NCBI RefSeq assembly: GCF_002964785.1
Contig: NZ_PQCC01000022.1
Coordinates: 344,619-408,618, forward strand
From: Pseudoalteromonas sp. T1lg48
GTDB lineage: Bacteria > Pseudomonadota > Gammaproteobacteria > Enterobacterales > Alteromonadaceae
Length of the DNA: 64,000 nt
Direction of reading: 5' to 3'
Shown: positions 39,254 to 48,050 of the stretch, in pieces
Layout of the letters: the number at the start of each line of letters is the position of its first letter
Position numbering within the stretch: position 1 is the stretch's first letter
The notes under the pieces: model-generated
What the model was told of the DNA's origin: nothing
Seen by the model: only the letters and a program-made list of their open reading frames with translations
The model's database searches: none
Made by a program: the position numbers and the translations under genes

Positions 39254-40099
39254 GTGCATTTTGATTCAACCGACCATTATATTGCCAGTAGCGCCCTGAA
39301 ACAGGCGGTCAATGCCGCCATCGCCTTAGAAAAACCGCTGTTGATCAAGGGAGAGCCGGGCACGGGGAAAACCCTGTTGGCCGAAGAGCTGGCGAAAAGT
39401 ATCGGCAGCGAGCTGATCCAATGGCATATCAAGTCCACCACCAAGGCCCAACAGGGTCTGTATGAGTACGATGCGGTGTCGCGCCTACGCGACTCGCAAC
39501 TGGGCGACGAACGGGTTCATGATATCGGCAATTACATAGTTAAAGGCAAGCTGTGGCAGGCCTTTAGCGCAAACAAGCACGAGCCGCGTCCGGTGCTGCT
39601 GATAGACGAAATAGACAAGGCCGATATCGAATTTCCCAACGACCTGTTGTTGGAACTCGATAAAATGGAGTTCTTCGTTTATGAGACCGGTGAGCGAGTC
39701 CGTGCCGAGCAGCGTCCGATTGTGATCATCACCTCAAACAACGAAAAAGAGCTGCCCGACGCCTTTTTACGTCGCTGTTTCTTCCATTACATCGATTTCC
39801 CCAGCGCCGAGGAAATGCACAAAATCGTCGCCGTACACTACCCGGATATCAAACAAAAGCTCTTGCGTGAAGCCTTAGAGGTCTTCTTTGGTTTACGTCA
39901 GGTCGACGGACTGAAGAAAAAGCCCTCCACCAGCGAGCTGTTGGACTGGCTTAAGCTCTTGATGGCCGAAGACATAGCGCCCGAGGTTTTACATGGCAGC
40001 GCCACTAAAGGCGGACTTATGCCGCTCTTTGGTGCTCTATTGAAAAACGAGCAGGACGTTTCCTTGATTGAAAAACTGGCCTTTATGAGTCGCCGCTAA
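39254..40099 (+). CDS. MoxR-family AAA+ ATPase
   Basis: 281 residues from GTG 39254, preceded by AGGA. Walker A is LLIKGEPGTGKTLLAEELA, Walker B is VLLIDEIDKADIEFPNDLL, sensor IVIITSNNEKELPDAFLRRC. The longer reading from 39059 has no family sequence. MoxR ATPases act as chaperones that insert metals or mature complexes together with a VWA protein. The VWA gene follows with a one-base overlap. Confidence 0.9.
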   Translation: MHFDSTDHYIASSALKQAVNAAIALEKPLLIKGEPGTGKTLLAEELAKSIGSELIQWHIKSTTKAQQGLYEYDAVSRLRDSQLGDERVHDIGNYIVKGKLWQAFSANKHEPRPVLLIDEIDKADIEFPNDLLLELDKMEFFVYETGERVRAEQRPIVIITSNNEKELPDAFLRRCFFHYIDFPSAEEMHKIVAVHYPDIKQKLLREALEVFFGLRQVDGLKKKPSTSELLDWLKLLMAEDIAPEVLHGSATKGGLMPLFGALLKNEQDVSLIEKLAFMSRR

Positions 40100-41298
40100 T
40101 GCTCATCGAGTTTTTCTTCACCTTAAGAAAATACCGCCTGCCGGTCAGCCTGCGAGAGTTGCTCGACCTGCTCGGTGCCTTGCAGGCCGGGGTGGTGTTT
40201 GCCGACAGCGAAGCCTTTTATCATCTCGCCCGTACCATAATGGTGAAGGATGAAACCCATTTTGACCGCTTCGATAAGGCCTTCGCCGATTACTTTTGTG
40301 GCATTGAGGATATCGACCTGCTTGACGCTTTGAAGGCGCAATACCAGCTTCCCGAGGACTGGCTGCGCAAGGAATTTGAAAAACACCTAAGCGCCGAAGA
40401 AAAGCGTCAGCTTGAGGCCATGGGCGGTCTCGAAAAGCTGATGGAAGAGCTGAGAAAGCGCTTCGAAGAGCAACAAAAGCGCCATGCCGGTGGCAATAAA
40501 TGGATAGGCACAGGCGGCACCTCGCCCTTTGGCGCCTATGGCTTTAACCCGGAGGGAGTGCGCATCGGTCAACCCGGCTCGCGCCAACGCCGCGCCGTTA
40601 AGGTGTGGGATAAACGCCAGTACCGTAACCTCGACAGCGAGGCCGATATCAGCTCGCGGACCATGAAACTGGCACTGAAAAAACTGCGCCGCTTTGCCCG
40701 CACCGGAGCCAGCGACACCTTGGACTTGGGCGCCACCATTACGGCTACCGCCAAGCAAGGGGGCATGCTGGATGTGAAAATGGCGCCGGAGCGCCACAAT
40801 GCCGTCAATGTGATCATGTTGTTCGATATCGGTGGCTCCATGGACGACCATATTCAACTGTGCGAGCAGCTATTTAGCGCCGCCCATGGCGAGTTTAAAC
40901 ACCTGGAATTTTTCTATTTCCATAATTGTGTTTACGAGCATGTTTGGCAGGATAATGCCCGCCGCTATGACAAGAAGATAGACACCCACAGCCTGATGCA
41001 GCGTTTTGGTCGCGATTACAAGGTTATCTTTGTCGGCGATGCCACCATGGGGCCTTATGAAATCGCCTACCCCGGTGGCAGTGTGGAGCATTGGAATGAG
41101 GAGCCCGGCGCCGCCTGGCTGCAGCGCATCACCCAGCATTTCGATAAGGTGGTATGGCTGAATCCGCAGCCGCAAACCCATTGGCGCTACTATCATTCCA
41201 TCGAAATGATCGACCAGTTGCTGACCAAGGGCGAACAAAGCCGTATGTTTCCCCTGACCCTGGATGGTATCAGCGCGGCGATAAAGGCACTGAGTTAG
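40099..41298 (+). CDS. VWA domain protein, CoxE-like
   Basis: 399 residues. The N-terminal region (LIEFFFTLRKYRLPVSLREL) is CoxE-like; a charged helical linker follows (about 95-135); the C-terminal VWA domain has the MIDAS-type motif MLFDIGGSMDDHIQL and FVGDATMGPYEI. Known theme: MoxR ATPase plus VWA partner remodels or loads metal into a client enzyme. No obvious client (such as a molybdoenzyme) is encoded here, so the target is unknown. Confidence 0.88.
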   Translation: MLIEFFFTLRKYRLPVSLRELLDLLGALQAGVVFADSEAFYHLARTIMVKDETHFDRFDKAFADYFCGIEDIDLLDALKAQYQLPEDWLRKEFEKHLSAEEKRQLEAMGGLEKLMEELRKRFEEQQKRHAGGNKWIGTGGTSPFGAYGFNPEGVRIGQPGSRQRRAVKVWDKRQYRNLDSEADISSRTMKLALKKLRRFARTGASDTLDLGATITATAKQGGMLDVKMAPERHNAVNVIMLFDIGGSMDDHIQLCEQLFSAAHGEFKHLEFFYFHNCVYEHVWQDNARRYDKKIDTHSLMQRFGRDYKVIFVGDATMGPYEIAYPGGSVEHWNEEPGAAWLQRITQHFDKVVWLNPQPQTHWRYYHSIEMIDQLLTKGEQSRMFPLTLDGISAAIKALS

Positions 41299-41325
41299 GG
41301 TCTGTCGCTATTACAGACCCTTGGC

Positions 41326-42564
41326 TTATCCAACGCGCTGCCAAATCTGCAAGCCGATAAACCCCAGGCTAAAGCCGACTAGGTATATCAATCCCAACCA
41401 GGTTAACAATCTTAACCACAGCGCTTGTTTTATCTTGGTTTGACGCACCAGGCGCATATTCAACCAGGCGAATACCGGCGTGGTTAAAAACGCCAGGGTC
41501 ATGGCAAAGGTCAGCATCTCTTTCAAATTGCTTTTGAAAAACAGGATCACCGCCATTCCCGCCACCGCCTGCATGATCAGCCAGGTATTTAAATGCTTTG
41601 GCAGCGACCAGTTCGGCATTAACTTGGTGCCTGTGTACAAGGTCCTCGCATAGCCATCGAGTACAGTTAAGGTGGTTCCCAACATACATAAAAAGGCAAC
41701 GGTCGCGATAAGCCATCGCGACCATTCCCCCATGGTATTGGTATACATATCTATCAACTGCTGGGCAAAGGCCACCCCCGCCAGGGCTATTTGCGTATTG
41801 CCGCCATACTGAATGAGCACTCCCAAGGAGCAAAACACCAGCGCCAACATGGCGGTGACAATAAAGCCAAAGTTAAAATCGAACAGCCCTGCCTTTAGAG
41901 GCACCTCGGTTTGCTGTCGCTTCGCCTGCAACCACAGCGAGCTGGCCACGGAAATTTCAATCGGCGCCGGCATCCAGCCCATCAAGACCACGATAAAACT
42001 TAAGGCCGTCAGCGACAGCAGATCCGGCGGGGTAAAATCAGCGGCCGCATTCATAGGCACACCACCGCTTTTCAGCAGGGCTATCACTAGCGCAGCAATA
42101 GTACTGATGGCGAGCACCGCCATAATCCACTTCGCTGCGCTGTCGAGAGCCTGATAATGCCCGAGCACCAAGAGCGTAAGGCAAAACACGAGAATAATGA
42201 TGCACAGCACCGTCATGCTAAGGGCGCCGCCGACCACATAATGTAACAGCGCCGCCGTCAGCAGCAGCACCCCAGCGGTATTAACGATGGCGGCAATAAT
42301 ATTGAGGGCAAAAAAGCAGTAAAAATACCAGGGTCCCTGGCTTTTATAGCCGGACACCAGGTTGTTACCTGTGACCAATGTGTATTCAACACCGAAACGG
42401 AAAAACGGATACTTCAACAGGTTTACGGCCAGGATAAGCCCTATCATTTGCCAGCCGAATAAGGCACCGGCCTGGGTTGAAGCCACCAAATGCGAGCCGC
42501 CTATTGCCGCCGTCGCCATTAAAATACCGGGCCCTAAAGCCTTTAGATACTGCCAATACTGCAC
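41326..42564 (-). CDS. Nramp-like membrane transporter with atypical metal-site motifs
   Basis: 412 residues from GTG 42564, with AAGAG seven bases upstream; a TTG at 42627 also opens the frame. About 11 membrane segments of the Nramp/APC fold start at LKALGPGILMATAAIGGSHLV. The canonical TM1 DPGN motif is replaced by IGGS, and the TM6 MPH region reads MPAPIEISVA, so metal ligands of classical MntH are absent. Many marine bacteria carry such divalent-metal-transporter homologues of unknown substrate. Convergent with the VWA gene and divergent from the porin operon. Confidence 0.8.
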   Translation of the reverse strand: MQYWQYLKALGPGILMATAAIGGSHLVASTQAGALFGWQMIGLILAVNLLKYPFFRFGVEYTLVTGNNLVSGYKSQGPWYFYCFFALNIIAAIVNTAGVLLLTAALLHYVVGGALSMTVLCIIILVFCLTLLVLGHYQALDSAAKWIMAVLAISTIAALVIALLKSGGVPMNAAADFTPPDLLSLTALSFIVVLMGWMPAPIEISVASSLWLQAKRQQTEVPLKAGLFDFNFGFIVTAMLALVFCSLGVLIQYGGNTQIALAGVAFAQQLIDMYTNTMGEWSRWLIATVAFLCMLGTTLTVLDGYARTLYTGTKLMPNWSLPKHLNTWLIMQAVAGMAVILFFKSNLKEMLTFAMTLAFLTTPVFAWLNMRLVRQTKIKQALWLRLLTWLGLIYLVGFSLGFIGLQIWQRVG

Positions 42565-42691
42565 CAGATTACTCTTTATAATTATTATGTCGCGCCCAAG
42601 ATTAGGGGAGATAGCGGGGGTTTTCAACCGCCTTATTGCGCGTCATCAACAATGCGTAATTAGCAATAAAGCCACAATCCGCCTGTTTTTA

Positions 42692-42720
42692 TTGCTACTT
42701 TTTGTTTACCTTTTTATAAT
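42692..42720 (+). promoter_or_regulatory. Sigma-70 promoter of the porin / binding-protein / GGDEF operon
   Basis: TTGCTA (42692-42697), 17-bp spacer, perfect TATAAT (42715-42720). Transcription would begin near 42727, some 55 bp before the first gene. Confidence 0.6.
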
Positions 42721-42736
42721 CTCGAAGAGTAAAGCA

Positions 42737-42766
42737 AGGAGCCCTACCCGTGGCTCCTTTTTTGTT
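42737..42766 (+). terminator. Intrinsic terminator inside the 5' leader of the porin operon
   Basis: AAGGAGCC (42737-42744) pairs with GGCTCCTT (42753-42760), followed by T4GTTTTT. No plus-strand gene lies upstream, so the hairpin falls between the predicted start of transcription and the porin ATG (RBS GGGAG at 42771-42775). It could act as an attenuator. Confidence 0.6.
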
Positions 42767-42780
42767 TTTACGGGAGTACA

Positions 42781-44007
42781 ATGTCTTTATCTCGTTGTTT
42801 TCTAGCCGCTGCGATCCTGCTGTGTAGCTCAGTTACCGGTTATGCAGCACCGACCCAGCTAAGTGGCTTTGCGACCCTGGGCGTCAGTTATACCGACTCC
42901 GATGAGCTGGCATTTCGCAATGATGTCTCGGACGATAACGGCAAAAGCAAAGAAGTGGATTTTGGTTCGCTGTCACGCCTTGGCGTGCAATTACATAAGA
43001 GCTTTAATGAACAATGGGCCCTAACCGGGCAATGGGCGCTCAAACGCCAAATAGACTACGACCTGGATCAGCTGACCCAACTCGCCTTTATTAACTACTC
43101 TCCTTCCGCCAACTGGAATATCAAGCTCGGACGCAGTGCGCTGGACTTATTTATGATGAGTCCATATCGCAATACCGGTTATGCCTACACCGAAACCCAT
43201 GCCCCGGTGGAATTTTATGGCCTGATCCCGCATCAGAGTCTCGATGGTATTGAACTGGCCACCGCCCATGCCACCGACGAGGGAACCTTTTCCAGCCGCT
43301 GGTACTACGGGCAATCAAGTGATTATTTATCAAATCATCAGTACCAATGGCAGTTAGACCTGGAAGACATCACCGGCATCACCCTGGCTTTAGAGCAGCA
43401 TAATTGGCTGTTGCGCTTTAATCACAGCCAGGCTCGCATCGGAGGTAAAGAGATAGATCATTATCCGCTGATCCGCAAAACGGCTCGGGGGATAGCCTCA
43501 AACGATTGGCCCCAGTTGGCTGGTTTACTGGGTAATATGAACCCGGTGGGCAGCCGCCTGCGTTACACCACCTTGGGCGCCCGTTATGACAACGGCGACT
43601 ATTACCTGCAGTCCGAATTTGCTTATATCGATGCCAACAGTGATATCCTGACCTATGTCACCAACGGTTACCTTAATATCGGCAAACACTGGCAAGAGTA
43701 CAGTTTGCAGCTGGGCTACTCCTTTACCAATGGCAAGGAAAATCACATTCCCAAAGCACGGGTTCCCTCCCTATTAAGCGAAGCCCTCTACCGCGAAATA
43801 GAACGAAGCTATAACTATTACATTAACGATCAATCGACCCTGTCGCTTAGCGGGCGCTATGATTTTAGAGCCAATATGGCGGCCAAGCTCCAAGTCGAAT
43901 ACGTAGACCTTAAGCGAGCCGATAATCAATTTATGCTGCGCCAACAAGATATGACTGCTCAGGATTCTTTTATGGTGTTGAGCGCCAGCGTCGATTGGGT
44001 ATTCTAA
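42781..44007 (+). CDS. Outer-membrane beta-barrel (porin-like) protein
   Basis: 408 residues. A signal peptide (ends GYAAPT) is followed by LSGFATLGVSYTDSDELAF, SLSRLGVQLHKSFNEQWALTGQW, KLGRSALDLFM and a C-terminal SFMVLSASVDWVF with the terminal Phe of an outer-membrane barrel. This resembles the porin-like proteins encoded beside PstS-like periplasmic proteins and GGDEF genes in Alteromonadales. GGGAG precedes the ATG. One base separates it from the next gene. Confidence 0.8.
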   Translation: MSLSRCFLAAAILLCSSVTGYAAPTQLSGFATLGVSYTDSDELAFRNDVSDDNGKSKEVDFGSLSRLGVQLHKSFNEQWALTGQWALKRQIDYDLDQLTQLAFINYSPSANWNIKLGRSALDLFMMSPYRNTGYAYTETHAPVEFYGLIPHQSLDGIELATAHATDEGTFSSRWYYGQSSDYLSNHQYQWQLDLEDITGITLALEQHNWLLRFNHSQARIGGKEIDHYPLIRKTARGIASNDWPQLAGLLGNMNPVGSRLRYTTLGARYDNGDYYLQSEFAYIDANSDILTYVTNGYLNIGKHWQEYSLQLGYSFTNGKENHIPKARVPSLLSEALYREIERSYNYYINDQSTLSLSGRYDFRANMAAKLQVEYVDLKRADNQFMLRQQDMTAQDSFMVLSASVDWVF

Positions 44008-44008
44008 T

Positions 44009-44437
44009 ATGAAGGTATTTGCCGCCCTTCTACTCACCCTACTTGGCACCAGCTTATCGGCACGGAGCGCAGAAACGATTGCCGTGATTGTTAATATCCA
44101 TAATCCCACGGAAACGCTGACAACCAAGCAGTTGATAGACCTGTATATGGGTAAGCTCATAGCCTTTCCTAATGGCGAGCGCGCCTCGCCCTTGGATATG
44201 CCCCATGACTCAGTGCTGCGCCGTGAGTTTTATCAGTTGCTTACTAATAAACCCATTGGCAGTATTAACGCTTACTGGTCGCGGGTTAAATTCAGTGGCC
44301 ATGCCCAGTCGCCGCAAAGCATGGCTAGCAGCAACGCGGTCTTGCAGCGGGTGAGAGAAATTGACAACGCCATTGGCTATGTCAAGCTAAAGGATGTAAC
44401 CAACGATGTGAAGGTGGTATATACACTTGCTCAATAA
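44009..44437 (+). CDS. Small PstS-like periplasmic binding protein
   Basis: 142 residues. A signal peptide (ends LSARSAE) is followed by a short phosphate-binding-protein-like fold: LTTKQLIDLYMGKLIAFPNG, LRREFYQLLTNKPIGSINAYWSR and VREIDNAIGYVKLKDV. It is about half the size of a transport PstS, so it is more likely a sensor than a transporter component. Its 3' end overlaps the GGDEF gene by 11 bp, suggesting the two proteins work together in the periplasm. Confidence 0.75.
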   Translation: MKVFAALLLTLLGTSLSARSAETIAVIVNIHNPTETLTTKQLIDLYMGKLIAFPNGERASPLDMPHDSVLRREFYQLLTNKPIGSINAYWSRVKFSGHAQSPQSMASSNAVLQRVREIDNAIGYVKLKDVTNDVKVVYTLAQ

Positions 44438-45980
44438 GCACAGCTTGATTTTACGCCTGGCAATGGTGTTGGTCCTCACCTCGGTGATTGTCGGTGTTAT
44501 CGCCGTCAAACATTATTATCAAAGCATTTATCAGCAAGAGGTTGATAAAGCCCAGCGCGCCATCGAGCAGCTCCATAAAACCGTCGCCAGCACGGCGTCC
44601 ATCGCCGCCTATCTGAAGGATAAAGATCTGGCCTTGGAAGTGATCAACGGCTTACGCAAAAACGACATCATTCTCGCGGGCGTGATCAGCAGTGAAGAAG
44701 AAGTCTTGGCCAGCGATGGCGAGCATAACCCCCATACCGCTTTACCCTATCCCCTGTATCACCCATTTTTAGACAACGACATTGTCGGCTATATTGCCCT
44801 GACACCGGCGCAAGTGGGGATTCAGGAGCATGCCAGAGACATAGCCCAAAGCAGCGTCACCCTGTTACTTATACAAACCAGCACCCTGCTACTGACCTTT
44901 ATTATTCTCGCTTATTTTATTATTGCCAAACCCATGGCCAAACTCAGCGCCGAGCTTAAACAAATCACCGCGGGCTCCAACAACCGCCTCACCGTGCCCT
45001 TTGCCCAGCATGACAGTGAAATCGGTGAGATGACAAAAAGCATTAACAACATGCTGGCAGTGGCCGAGTCACACTTTAGCCAGGAGCGCGCCCTGCGCAG
45101 TGAGGTGCAGGAGCTAGGCAATCGCCTGCAATTGCTGTTTGAACACGCCTCCTCAGCGATGATCCTAGCCACTCACCACGGACAGATCATGCTTTACAAT
45201 GCCTCCACGGAGAAGCTGCTGGCCCGCCTTAACCTGGGTATCAGCGACAACCTTTTTGATTTGGTGGCACGAGCGTTCAAAGAAGGTGACACTGTGGTCC
45301 AGAGCCTTCGCGATAGTCTGGACAAGAACGATGTGGCCCGTGGGGAGTATCAATTGCTCAACGACAGCACCGGTCAGTCTATTTGGGTGCACATTCTCGT
45401 TACTCGTAGTTATGGACAGCAACAGCAATCTTATTTACAGATCTTTATCCATGATATCAGTAGCCATAAACAGCAGCTTGCCCATTTAAATCATGCTGCC
45501 AGCACCGACAAACTGACAGGCTTGCTTAATCGCATTGGCGCCGAGCGCGAGCTGAATAAACGCTTTGCCGAGCAGCAAGATGTCACCCTGATGCTCATTG
45601 ACCTGGACGGCTTCAAGCCCATCAATGATATCTATGGTCATGATGCTGGCGACGAGATCTTACGTTACGTCGGGCAACAACTCAGACAAAACCTGCGAAA
45701 GGACGATCTCTGTATTCGTTGGGGCGGCGATGAGTTTGTAGTGGTGGTCGATGCACTTGAACAAGAGCAGGCCATGCAACTGGCCACTAAACTGCATCAC
45801 GCCCTTTGCCAGCCCACTACAATAAACAGCTCTGAGCAGGTAGCCATAGGTGCCAGCATAGGGGTGGCAATATCACCAAGGCATGGCGGCGATTTCAAAT
45901 CCCTGATTGTTGCCGCCGATAAGGCCATGTATGGGGTCAAACGTGAAGATAAAAACGCGGTGGCCTTCGCCGCAGATTAA
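44427..45980 (+). CDS. Membrane diguanylate cyclase (periplasmic sensor - HAMP - PAS - GGDEF)
   Basis: 517 residues. Membrane helix 1 (about 8-26), a periplasmic loop (about 27-137), helix 2 (LLLIQTSTLLLTFIILAYF), HAMP (about 165-215), PAS (about 225-345) and GGDEF (about 355-517). The active site is RWGGDEFVVV and the product-inhibition RxxD site is intact five residues upstream (RKDD-LCIRW). It makes c-di-GMP; input is likely the neighbouring periplasmic binding protein. Last gene of the three-gene operon. Confidence 0.92.
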   Translation: MLNKHSLILRLAMVLVLTSVIVGVIAVKHYYQSIYQQEVDKAQRAIEQLHKTVASTASIAAYLKDKDLALEVINGLRKNDIILAGVISSEEEVLASDGEHNPHTALPYPLYHPFLDNDIVGYIALTPAQVGIQEHARDIAQSSVTLLLIQTSTLLLTFIILAYFIIAKPMAKLSAELKQITAGSNNRLTVPFAQHDSEIGEMTKSINNMLAVAESHFSQERALRSEVQELGNRLQLLFEHASSAMILATHHGQIMLYNASTEKLLARLNLGISDNLFDLVARAFKEGDTVVQSLRDSLDKNDVARGEYQLLNDSTGQSIWVHILVTRSYGQQQQSYLQIFIHDISSHKQQLAHLNHAASTDKLTGLLNRIGAERELNKRFAEQQDVTLMLIDLDGFKPINDIYGHDAGDEILRYVGQQLRQNLRKDDLCIRWGGDEFVVVVDALEQEQAMQLATKLHHALCQPTTINSSEQVAIGASIGVAISPRHGGDFKSLIVAADKAMYGVKREDKNAVAFAAD

Positions 45981-45989
45981 ACGTATCGA

Positions 45990-46496
45990 CTACAGCTGCT
46001 TAAGGTACTCGCTCTGATAACGACTGGCGTCGGCCTCAACATTATAACGCTTGGCCAGGGTATCGAGTTGCGCCTGAGAGATCGCCAATTCATCCATGGT
46101 GATGTTGTTATCATCAAGTTGCCACAACTGCCTTGAACCGCTGTAATTAAATTGCAGCGCGTGCATGGCCTGCACATCGCCCTGCTCCGCCGCCGCTTTG
46201 ATCTTGGCCAGCTTTCGGGTGATCTGATTGAGCGCCTGCTTTAGGCGCCATACATACACCACTTCCGTCATAAAGGGGTGATGCTCGAAACGCTTTAGGG
46301 TAAAACCGATGGCGACGCAGCTGACTATGACCCCCAGTAGATTCCAATGAAAGTGACTGCCGCTGTCACTGGGTAGCGCAATGATCAGCAATCTGGCTAT
46401 GCCCAAACTACCCACCACCAGGGCCGCGATACAGGCAATAATCACTATATTGAGATGCTTACGGTAGCGCGTTTTGTCTATCTGTTCCAAGGTCAT
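45990..46496 (-). CDS. DUF3087 family membrane protein
   Basis: 168 residues from ATG 46496: MTLEQIDKTRYRKHLNIVI, two membrane helices (IACIAALVVGSLGIARLLI; NLLGVIVSCVAIGFTL) and a soluble C-terminal domain (VVYVWRLKQALNQITRKL; VQAMHALQFNYSGSRQLW), the DUF3087 pattern. Function unknown. The longer frame to 46553 would run through the terminator of the upstream antiporter gene, which supports the start at 46496. Confidence 0.82.
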   Translation of the reverse strand: MTLEQIDKTRYRKHLNIVIIACIAALVVGSLGIARLLIIALPSDSGSHFHWNLLGVIVSCVAIGFTLKRFEHHPFMTEVVYVWRLKQALNQITRKLAKIKAAAEQGDVQAMHALQFNYSGSRQLWQLDDNNITMDELAISQAQLDTLAKRYNVEADASRYQSEYLKQL

Positions 46497-46513
46497 GCGA
46501 GGCGCTCTTTTAA

Positions 46514-46542
46514 GAATAAAAAACGGGGGCATTATACCCCCG
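46514..46542 (-). terminator. Terminator of the NhaC-type antiporter gene
   Basis: Stem CGGGGG / CCCCCG with a 7-base loop; the minus strand continues GTTTTTTATT. Confidence 0.8.
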
Positions 46543-46579
46543 CCTGTTAGCAATAAATAGCGCTATTTAGGACTCCAGC

Positions 46580-47959
46580 CTAGAGCACCGCCAGGCTTAC
46601 TAAAAAGTAAGCGACCAGAGTGAGCGCACCGCCCACCAGGGCGTAAGGCATCTGGGTTTTCACATGGGTAAGGAGATCACACCCCGAGGCGATGGCCGAC
46701 ACCGCACTGGTATCGGAGATCGGCGAGCAGTGATCGCCAAATACCCCGCCACCTAAAATGGCACCCAGCACCAGCGAAGGGGGCAGGCCCAGGGCCTGAA
46801 TCAAAGGCACGCCAATGGGAATGAGAATAGCAAAGGTGCCCCATGAGGTGCCCGTGGTAAAGGAGATCACCGCACCGGTTAAAAACAGCATGGGCACCAC
46901 CAAGGTGATGGGTAAGTAATCACCTACCAGGGAGGCCACAAACACACCGGTACCCAGCTCTTTGAGGCTCGCTCCCAGAGTCATGGATAACAACACAATG
47001 GCCACCAGCGGCAACAACTCCCCCATGCCCTTAAAACCCATCTCTACCAGTTTATGGTGGCTAAATAGCTTACTGGCACTCAGCAGGAAATAGGCCACAA
47101 CACAAGACAAGATGGTGGCATAAAGCACCGACTTAGAGCCGCTGCCGGCGGCAATATCGCCATTGCCAGTCCAGAACATAAAGCCCACCATGGACACCAC
47201 CAAGGTCAATAAAGGCACCAGCATAAAGCGGGCCTTGGTGCCCTTGTCGGCCTCGGTGGGCACATTCACTTCCAAACGTTCCAGCTTTTGCTCCGCCGCC
47301 TTCATAGGACCATGCACCTTATCAAAGGCGATGGTGTAGGCAACAATCAACAGGGCAATAATGGCATAAAAGTTATAGGCGACGCTGCCCCACAAAATAC
47401 TGACCGCCGATTGCTCCAGTTCATAGTTGCTCAATAGCCCGAGCACGTAGGCGCCCCAACCGTTGAGGAGAATAAGGATACACACCGGGGCACTGGTACT
47501 GTCGATAATATAGGCCAGGCGGGCACGACTCATTTTAAACTTGTCGAACAGACCGCGCGAAAGAATACCCGCAGTAAGTACACTGAGGTTGGATTCGATA
47601 AATACGGCAATGCCGGAGAACATGGTTAAAAAGCCCACTTGGCGTTTTGATTTGGCCACGCCCTTGCCGATTAACATGTTCACGGTTGCGGCCACGCCAC
47701 CGGACTCGCGAATATAAGCGAGCAGCGCACCTATAAGCACACTAAAGAGAATGACGCGGCTGTTACCCGGCGACGATGCCGTCGCTACCACACGCTCTAT
47801 TGTATTGATAAAGGTATAGAATAAGGTATTACCCTCGCCACTTATCGCCAGTAAAAACTCGGATGTTGCCACGGCCAACAACAGAGCCATGATCACTTCT
47901 TTACGCCAAAAGACGATTGCAATTGCTACCAGCGGCGGCAAAATGGAATACCAAGACAT
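46580..47959 (-). CDS. NhaC-family Na+/H+ antiporter-type transporter
   Basis: 459 residues from ATG 47959 with AAGGA upstream. About 11-12 membrane segments with FLTMFSGIAVFIESNLSVL, SFTTGTSWGTFAILIPIGVP and FGDHCSPISDTSAVSAIASGCD, all typical of the NhaC superfamily. It is divergent from lysA with 91 bp between starts. A branch of this family (LysW) is predicted to import lysine, so a lysine or DAP transport role is possible, though no lysine riboswitch is visible. Confidence 0.88.
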   Translation of the reverse strand: MSWYSILPPLVAIAIVFWRKEVIMALLLAVATSEFLLAISGEGNTLFYTFINTIERVVATASSPGNSRVILFSVLIGALLAYIRESGGVAATVNMLIGKGVAKSKRQVGFLTMFSGIAVFIESNLSVLTAGILSRGLFDKFKMSRARLAYIIDSTSAPVCILILLNGWGAYVLGLLSNYELEQSAVSILWGSVAYNFYAIIALLIVAYTIAFDKVHGPMKAAEQKLERLEVNVPTEADKGTKARFMLVPLLTLVVSMVGFMFWTGNGDIAAGSGSKSVLYATILSCVVAYFLLSASKLFSHHKLVEMGFKGMGELLPLVAIVLLSMTLGASLKELGTGVFVASLVGDYLPITLVVPMLFLTGAVISFTTGTSWGTFAILIPIGVPLIQALGLPPSLVLGAILGGGVFGDHCSPISDTSAVSAIASGCDLLTHVKTQMPYALVGGALTLVAYFLVSLAVL

Positions 47960-48050
47960 GGAGTTATCCTTGTTATTATAAAGCTTGAATAGTCTTGCAA
48001 ATGAGCATAGATTATTCAATTAGTTTTCATTCAACTGTAATTTTTTAGTT

